45,964 bases of DNA from Amycolatopsis echigonensis (GTDB taxonomy: Bacteria > Actinomycetota > Actinomycetes > Mycobacteriales > Pseudonocardiaceae), in assembly GCF_014174495.1 (NCBI RefSeq), contig NZ_JACJHR010000074.1, positions 1 through 45,964 of the forward strand. The letters run 5' to 3'. Under the pieces are notes generated by a model that was not told the DNA's origin, searched no databases, and was given only the letters and a program-made list of their open reading frames with translations. This document shows, in pieces, positions 40,847-45,964 of the stretch (position 1 is the stretch's first letter; the number at the start of each line of letters is the position of its first letter). The position numbers were made by a program, and so were the translations under genes.

Positions 40847-42205
40847 TCACTTGCTGGCTCCGGCGAGTTTGCCGCCGGTGTCCGTGGTGTCGATCTGTTC
40901 GATCGGCACCCGTGCCGTTTCCGGGATCTTGATGATCGGGATCAGCGCGATGAGCGCCGCGATCATCAAGTAGTACGCCGGCCAGTCCGCGTTGCCGGTG
41001 CCGCCGATCAACGCCGTGACGATCACGCCGCAGGTGCCGCCGAACAGCGACGTCGAGATGTTGTAACCGATGGCGAACGAGCCGTACCGCACGCGCGTCG
41101 GGAACATCGCCGGGAACGTCGAGCCGATGACCGCCAGCATCAGCGCCAGCAGGATCGCCACGACCAGGAAACCGACGATCAGCCACAGCAGGCTGCCGCT
41201 CTGCATCAGCTTGATGCTCGGCCAGCTCAGCACGATGAACCCGATGGCCGCGGTGAGCAGCAAGGGTTTCCGGCCGATCCGGTCGGACAGCGCGCCCAGC
41301 GGGATCAACAGCGCGAACTGCACGATCTCCACCCCGATGATGATCAGGCTGGACTCGGTGTCGCCGATGTGCAGAGTGTCCGTGAAATACGTCGGCATCG
41401 TCGTGAGCAGCATGTAGTCGGCGATGTTCAGGAGCAGCACGATCCCGATCAGGTTCAGGATCATCCGCCAGTTGTGCTGGATGGTCTCCTTCAGCGGAGC
41501 CTTCTCCGACTTCTCGCCCGCCGCCTCGAGCCTGCGGAACTCCGGCGTGTCCTCGAGCTTCGACCGCAGGTAGAGCCCGATCGCACCGATCGGAAGCGCG
41601 ATGAAGAACGGGATCCGCCAGCCCCACGAGTCGAACTGTGCGGTCGACAGCGACAGGTAGGTGATCAGCACGACCGCGTTGCCGAGCACGTAGCCGGCCA
41701 GCGTGCCCATCTCCAGGAACGAACCGAAGAAACCACGCCGTTTGGTGGGCGCGTATTCGGCGATGAACGTCGCCGCGCCGCCGTACTCGCCGCCGGTCGA
41801 GAAGCCCTGGACGAGGCGCAGCAGCAAGATCGCGATCGGAGCCGCGATGCCCATGCTGTAGGCACCCGAGTACGTCGGCAGCACGCCGACCAGGAAGGTG
41901 CAGCCGGACATCAGCAGAATGGTCAGGGCGAGCACCTTCTGCCTGCCCAGCTTGTCGCCCAGCGGACCGAAGAACGCTCCGCCGAACGGACGAACGATGA
42001 AGCCGACTGCCAGCAGGGCGAGCGATTTCAGCACCGCGTTGCCCTCGCCGGGGAAGAACAGTGTTCCGATACTTGTCGCGATCGCACCTGAGGTGAAAAC
42101 GCCGTAGTCGTACCACTCGGTCGCATTACCCATCGCGGACGCGATCACCGCGCGCTTGACTGTTCTCTGATCGACCTCGGGTTTCCCCGTCTTTGGCTCA
42201 CTCAT
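40847..42205 (-). CDS. MFS transporter, metabolite:H+ symporter (MHS) family
   Basis: A 452-residue 12-helix transporter of the ProP/MHS group. The start GNATEWYDYGVFTSGAIATSIG contains the family-typical EWYDYG, and GDKLGRQKVL and SDRIGRKPLL are the two MFS loop motifs; STGGEYGG in helix 4 is also characteristic. Substrates include proline, betaine and dicarboxylates; which one is unknown. ATG 42205 lies after GAGGAGG at slightly long spacing. Convergent with the small membrane gene. Confidence 0.9.
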   Translation of the reverse strand: MSEPKTGKPEVDQRTVKRAVIASAMGNATEWYDYGVFTSGAIATSIGTLFFPGEGNAVLKSLALLAVGFIVRPFGGAFFGPLGDKLGRQKVLALTILLMSGCTFLVGVLPTYSGAYSMGIAAPIAILLLRLVQGFSTGGEYGGAATFIAEYAPTKRRGFFGSFLEMGTLAGYVLGNAVVLITYLSLSTAQFDSWGWRIPFFIALPIGAIGLYLRSKLEDTPEFRRLEAAGEKSEKAPLKETIQHNWRMILNLIGIVLLLNIADYMLLTTMPTYFTDTLHIGDTESSLIIIGVEIVQFALLIPLGALSDRIGRKPLLLTAAIGFIVLSWPSIKLMQSGSLLWLIVGFLVVAILLALMLAVIGSTFPAMFPTRVRYGSFAIGYNISTSLFGGTCGVIVTALIGGTGNADWPAYYLMIAALIALIPIIKIPETARVPIEQIDTTDTGGKLAGASK

Positions 42206-42409
42206 CCCGGCGGCGACCTCCTCCTGCACACGTCCCGGCCCATCCGTTGGAGCACATTTCCCCAGTCTTGACCGGATGACACGTGCTGGCAGGATGAGTC
42301 GCGAAATTTCTACCGTGCGGAATTTTCCGACTACCCTGCGCTGAGGAAACGCGGCCGCGCCGGTCAGGGCGGGTGCCCGCGGGTCCTTCCGCCGGGTTAA
42401 CGTCGTCCC

Positions 42410-42988
42410 ATGAGTCCTGTTTCCGGTCCGTGGCCGCCCGTGCCGGTGGAGCCGCCGGAGATCCACCCGAAAGCCCCCGCGCCCGGCACCGAACTCGGCG
42501 CACACTTCGCCGAGTGCTTCGGCTGCGGCGACGAGGTAGACGACGGCCTGCACCTGCGCTCAGCCATCGGCGACGGCTACACGGTGCACTCGAAGTTCAC
42601 CGTGACCGCCGCACACCAAGGCGCCCCCGGCCTAGCCCACGGCGGCCTGCTGGCCTGCGCCTTCGACGAAGCACTCGGCTCGACGGTAGGCAACCTGCTG
42701 CACCGCCCCGCGGTAACCGGCAAGCTCGAGACCGACTTCCGCCGCCCAGTACCGGTCGGGTCCACGCTGTACATCGAGGCCAGGCTGGACGGAGTCGCCG
42801 GCCGCAAGATCTACGTAAGCGCAGACGGACACCTAGACGCCACAGACGGCCCAGTAGCAGTGAACGCCCGAGCAGTATTCATCGCAGTCGGCTTCGAACA
42901 CTTCAGCACCCACGGCGACCCGCAAGCGCTGGAGAAACTCGCCGAACAACACCGCCGCAACAAACGCGACTGGGACATCAACCCCTAA
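42410..42988 (+). CDS. PaaI-like (hotdog-fold) thioesterase
   Basis: A 192-residue hotdog-fold protein of the PaaI/4HBT group, which hydrolyses acyl-CoA thioesters. The active-site helix is GAPGLAHGGLLACAFDEALG, with the catalytic Asp or Glu in FDEA, and ETDFRRPVPVGSTLYIEARLD is the following strand pair. The N-terminus carries a Cys pair (ECFGCGDE), common in this subfamily. No ribosome binding site: TAACGT ends six bases before the ATG, suggesting a leaderless mRNA. Codons become A/C-ended towards the 3' end. Confidence 0.87.
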   Translation: MSPVSGPWPPVPVEPPEIHPKAPAPGTELGAHFAECFGCGDEVDDGLHLRSAIGDGYTVHSKFTVTAAHQGAPGLAHGGLLACAFDEALGSTVGNLLHRPAVTGKLETDFRRPVPVGSTLYIEARLDGVAGRKIYVSADGHLDATDGPVAVNARAVFIAVGFEHFSTHGDPQALEKLAEQHRRNKRDWDINP

Positions 42989-43021
42989 CCCCCCCAGCCC
43001 GCTCGCCCCCCGAGGACCGTC

Positions 43022-43070
43022 CGTGAGGGACTCCTCCACGGAATTAAATTCCCTCAAGGAGCCCTTCACG
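43022..43070. repeat. Intergenic AATT-centred palindrome
   Basis: An imperfect palindrome of about 48 bp: CGTGAGGGACTCCT at its left end mirrors AGGAGCCCTTCACG at its right end, around GGAATTAAATTCC. It follows the thioesterase gene and precedes repeat copy 3. It looks like a second scattered intergenic palindrome family; from memory, similar sequences recur in Amycolatopsis genomes. Confidence 0.6.
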
Positions 43071-43098
43071 ACCCCCAACCGGCACCGGCGCACCCGCG

Positions 43099-43280
43099 AT
43101 CGAGGCACCCACACCCTCCCCCGCACCCCGATACGAAGCCTCCCTGCGGTTCGGGGGTGCTTGTCAAGGCATCTTTCCCGCCTTGACAAGCACCCCCGAA
43201 CCGTCAGCACACTTAGGCTTCGGGGTGCCCCACGCACACACCCGCCTGCAATGTCGCCGCCAGGCGACGAGCCGAGACCC
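43099..43280 (+). repeat. Dispersed hairpin repeat, copy 3
   Basis: Left arm 43147-43170, loop 43171-43179, right arm 43180-43203, all identical to copies 1 and 2, then the GTCGCC-GCCA-GGCGAC hairpin. It lies between the convergent thioesterase and pknG genes and in the same orientation as the other copies. Confidence 0.88.
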
Positions 43281-43290
43281 ACACCCACAC

Positions 43291-45964
43291 TCAGGTAAGC
43301 GTCCGAGGCCGAATCGCATTCGCCCGATCCACCAACGCGATCCGATCACTAGAACTGTCGGTAAGCCGAGCCAAAGACCGATAACACCGCTCCAGCCCAA
43401 ACCGGACGTCCCGCTCCTCCAGCTCGCACCCGAGCACCTTCGCGGTGGTAACCGGCTTCGCCTGGCCAGGCACCTTCAACCAGTCGTAAGCCGCCTCCAG
43501 CACCTCCGCGCTGAGCCGCGTATGCCGCTCCGCGTCCAAATTGAGCCGCTGCAACCGACCCGACGCATCGACCAGATCGCGCTCAGTAACCGCCTGGTGC
43601 TCGCCATTGCCCGCACCCTGCGCCCGCGTCTTGATCTTGATCGCCGCGACCTGCGCGTCCACGTAATGCGTCGAAGTCGCCGGAACCCCTTCCAGCACCT
43701 CGACCGCGCTCTCCCGCGCCCCCTGCGCCAGGTACACGCGAGCCAGCCCGAACGCAGCACTCACGTAGGTCCGGTCCGTCCGCCAAACCAGCTCGTAGAA
43801 CCGCGCCGCACCGAAGTAGTCCCCGACGCCCTCGGCACTCACGCCCAACGCCAGCTTCGGCGCGATCTCCCCCGGCAGGTCGTCGTACACCGCGTCGAAC
43901 GCCACGTGCGCCACCCGGGGCCGACCGCCCGCCAGCTCGATCAGCCCGCGGTACCAGTCGATCCGCCAGTCGTGCGGGAACCCGTGCCGGATCGCCAGGT
44001 ACTGCGCGGCCTGCAACTGCCGCTGCGCCTCCACGAACTCGCCCAGCTCGATCCGGGCGCGGACAATCCGCAGCCGAACCTCGATCGACTCGCGCGGCGC
44101 CGTAGCCAGGGCCTCGATCGCCTCGTGCGGGTCCAGCGCGGTCGTCGTAGCGAGCACACCGGCGGCCGGGTCATCCGTGTCGACCTGCGGAATCGGCAGG
44201 CCGGCGACGACCTCGGCGGCGTCCGGCAGCGGCACGCGCTCGCCCTGCTCCGGCACCACGAGGTGGACCCCGAACGTCCGGCTCTCCGGCCCGAACACGG
44301 TCGACGCGGCCGGACGCGGCTGGCCAGTGCCGAGCGCCATGATCTCGCGCAACACGCCGGTCAGCTGGTCGGCCATGTCGTCCGCGGCGATGAAGCGGCG
44401 GTCCGGATCGGCGTGCGTGGCGCGCTTGAGGAACCGGTAGTACGACCCGAACAGCGCGAACAGCGGCACCTTGTCCGGGCCGGGCAGCGTGTTCTTGTAC
44501 TCGCGGGTGTAGCCGGCGAACTCGAAGCTCAGCACCGCCAGCGTCCGGCCGACCGTGTACAGGTCCGAGGACACCGAGGCGCCCTGCGTCGCCAGCTCGG
44601 GCGCGCTGTAGCCGGTGGTGAAGAACAGCGGGCTCTCGTAGTCGTCGATCCGCCGCACCGCGCCGAGGTCGATCAGCTTGAGCTGCTCGCGGGTCTGGAT
44701 GACGTTGTCCGGCTTGAGGTCGCAGTACAGCAGGCCCTGGCTGTGCAGATAGCCGAGCGCGGGCAGGATCTCCAGGCCGTACGCGATGACCTGGCCGATC
44801 GGCAGCGGCTCCGGCCGGTTGCTTTCCCGGTGGTGCTGCAGCGCGAGCTGGCGCAGCGACTGGCCGCCGACGTACTCCATCACGATGTAGCCGACGGTGT
44901 TGCCGGTCTGCGCGTCCGGATGCTGCACGAAGTTGTGGATCTTGACGATGTTCGGGTGCTCGACCTCGGCGAGGAACCGCTGCTCGTTCGCCGCGGCGGC
45001 CATCGCGGTGGAGTCGCCGGTGTCGATCAGGCCCTTCAGCACGACCCAGCGGTCGGACACGTTGTGGTCCTTGGCCAGGTAAATCCAGCCGAGACCGCCG
45101 TAGGCGAGCGCGCCGAGCACCTCGTACTGGCCGCCGACGAGCTCGTGCGGCTTCAGCTTCGCGACGAACGAGAACGGCGTGCCGCACTTCTCGCAGGTGC
45201 CCTCGGGCTCGCCCGGCTGCCCGTCCTTGCCGCGGCCGACCTTCGCGCTGCAGTTGCCGCAGAACCGCTTGTCCTCGGCCACGACCGGGTTCGCCAGCAC
45301 GGCGGTCGACGGATCGCGGTACGGAACCGGCGGGACGTCGATGAGACCCGCGCCGAGCCGTCCGCGCCGGGAGCGGCGGGTGCCGCGCGAGCCGGTGCGC
45401 CGGGAGGTGCCGGGGAACGAACCGGTTCCGGTGCCCGTGCCAGTGCCTTGCGAACCCTGGGAGCCCTGCGAGCCGGTGCCGTGCCCCTCGCTGCCGCCGG
45501 ACGGCAGAACGCTGTCCGTGCCGTGATCGGGCAGCGGGCCGCCGTCGGCCGGGGCCACCCGCGGGGTCGGCGGCATGATGCTCTGGGTGTGCGGCGTCGG
45601 GCTGGCCAGCACGCTGGTGGGCATCGGCGCGGCCGGGTCGACCGGAGCGACCGGCTGGTTCGACTGCGGCAGGATCACCGGCGCGAGGTCGCCCGGCGGA
45701 CGTGTGGGGGCTTCCCCTCCGTCAGCCGGACGCTTGGCCTGAGCCGCGGTGCCCATCGGGATCGGGCCGGAGTTCGGGCCAGTGGCGCGGTTCTCCGGCG
45801 GGCGGGACGGCCGGTTGCCCTGTCCTTGCGGTGCCTGCTGCGGACGGTTCGGCGGGACCGGCCGCTGTCCGGTGCGCGACTGCGGCGGGTACGGCTGCCC
45901 CTGGGACGGCGGCGCGGGCTGATTCTGCTGCCCCGGTGCGGAAGCCGGGTACGGCTGGCCCTGA
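43291..45964 (-). CDS. pknG: PknG-type serine/threonine kinase, N-terminus beyond window
   Basis: At least 821 residues from an internal Met at 45756, and the frame stays open to the window edge with a Gln/Pro-rich sequence, so the true start is outside. Order: disordered Pro/Gly/Thr-rich segment, rubredoxin-like FCGNC and CEKCG pair, kinase domain with the lysine in WVVLKGLID, HRD-equivalent YCDLKPDN and DLGAVRR (DLG for DFG), activation segment to TTGYSAPE, then a C-terminal TPR region. In mycobacteria PknG senses amino acids with GlnX and GlnH and phosphorylates GarA. The last 800 bases have T/G-ending codons. Confidence 0.95.
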   Translation of the reverse strand, partial: QGQPYPASAPGQQNQPAPPSQGQPYPPQSRTGQRPVPPNRPQQAPQGQGNRPSRPPENRATGPNSGPIPMGTAAQAKRPADGGEAPTRPPGDLAPVILPQSNQPVAPVDPAAPMPTSVLASPTPHTQSIMPPTPRVAPADGGPLPDHGTDSVLPSGGSEGHGTGSQGSQGSQGTGTGTGTGSFPGTSRRTGSRGTRRSRRGRLGAGLIDVPPVPYRDPSTAVLANPVVAEDKRFCGNCSAKVGRGKDGQPGEPEGTCEKCGTPFSFVAKLKPHELVGGQYEVLGALAYGGLGWIYLAKDHNVSDRWVVLKGLIDTGDSTAMAAAANEQRFLAEVEHPNIVKIHNFVQHPDAQTGNTVGYIVMEYVGGQSLRQLALQHHRESNRPEPLPIGQVIAYGLEILPALGYLHSQGLLYCDLKPDNVIQTREQLKLIDLGAVRRIDDYESPLFFTTGYSAPELATQGASVSSDLYTVGRTLAVLSFEFAGYTREYKNTLPGPDKVPLFALFGSYYRFLKRATHADPDRRFIAADDMADQLTGVLREIMALGTGQPRPAASTVFGPESRTFGVHLVVPEQGERVPLPDAAEVVAGLPIPQVDTDDPAAGVLATTTALDPHEAIEALATAPRESIEVRLRIVRARIELGEFVEAQRQLQAAQYLAIRHGFPHDWRIDWYRGLIELAGGRPRVAHVAFDAVYDDLPGEIAPKLALGVSAEGVGDYFGAARFYELVWRTDRTYVSAAFGLARVYLAQGARESAVEVLEGVPATSTHYVDAQVAAIKIKTRAQGAGNGEHQAVTERDLVDASGRLQRLNLDAERHTRLSAEVLEAAYDWLKVPGQAKPVTTAKVLGCELEERDVRFGLERCYRSLARLTDSSSDRIALVDRANAIRPRTLT

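Overview
The window is high-GC DNA with Shine-Dalgarno sites, leaderless-looking starts and gene families typical of filamentous actinomycetes: DUF397 and XRE/DUF5753 regulators, a PF04672 methyltransferase, a SigE-family sigma factor, PknG and an Ig-plus-YkuD L,D-transpeptidase. The family mix suggests Pseudonocardiaceae, most likely Amycolatopsis. That placement is inference; there is no rRNA gene in the window to confirm it.

Layout. 0-9 kb holds a PP2C-like protein, a DUF998-like membrane protein, a PLP desulfhydrase/deaminase, a DinB protein, an amidase-TetR-DUF2236 operon, a CGNR regulator divergent from a haloacetate-dehalogenase-like hydrolase, and a frameshifted amidase. 9-14.5 kb holds a DUF397 gene, two small unknown proteins, tandem DasR-like palindromes, a SAM methyltransferase, a glycosyltransferase, an XRE/DUF5753 regulator and a metallo-beta-lactamase-fold hydrolase. 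14.5-19 kb holds 6-phosphogluconate dehydrogenase and two regulators with elaborate palindromic promoters: an HTH-Clp_N protein and an AlbA_2/ATPase protein. 18.6-26 kb holds 4-hydroxybenzoate hydroxylase with an FAD reductase, an erythromycin-esterase homologue facing a MerR regulator, a NIPSNAP-like gene, a MetE-like gene and an NCS2 nucleobase permease. 26-34.5 kb holds an APC permease, a Pro/Ser/Thr-rich membrane protein, a rhomboid-like protein, a PAS-GGDEF-EAL protein, an arylamine N-acetyltransferase and a secreted trypsin-like protease.

34.6-43 kb holds a Glu-Asp-Phe tRNA cluster, small regulators, a cold-shock protein, an L,D-transpeptidase lipoprotein, a SigE-family sigma factor flanked by two Pro-rich exported proteins, an MHS-family transporter and a thioesterase. 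43.3 kb to the end is a PknG-type kinase read leftward and still open at the window edge.

The most unusual signals are not genes. A roughly 160-180 bp element with a perfect 24-bp inverted repeat occurs three times in the same orientation (1, 25847 and 43099), and each copy sits in a local patch where the top strand is enriched in A and C whichever strand is coding. The HTH-Clp_N gene has two GTCAAC-N5-GTTGAC palindromes placed on its -35 and -10 boxes. The AlbA_2/ATPase gene is preceded by a 54-bp two-tier palindrome made of four copies of one motif.
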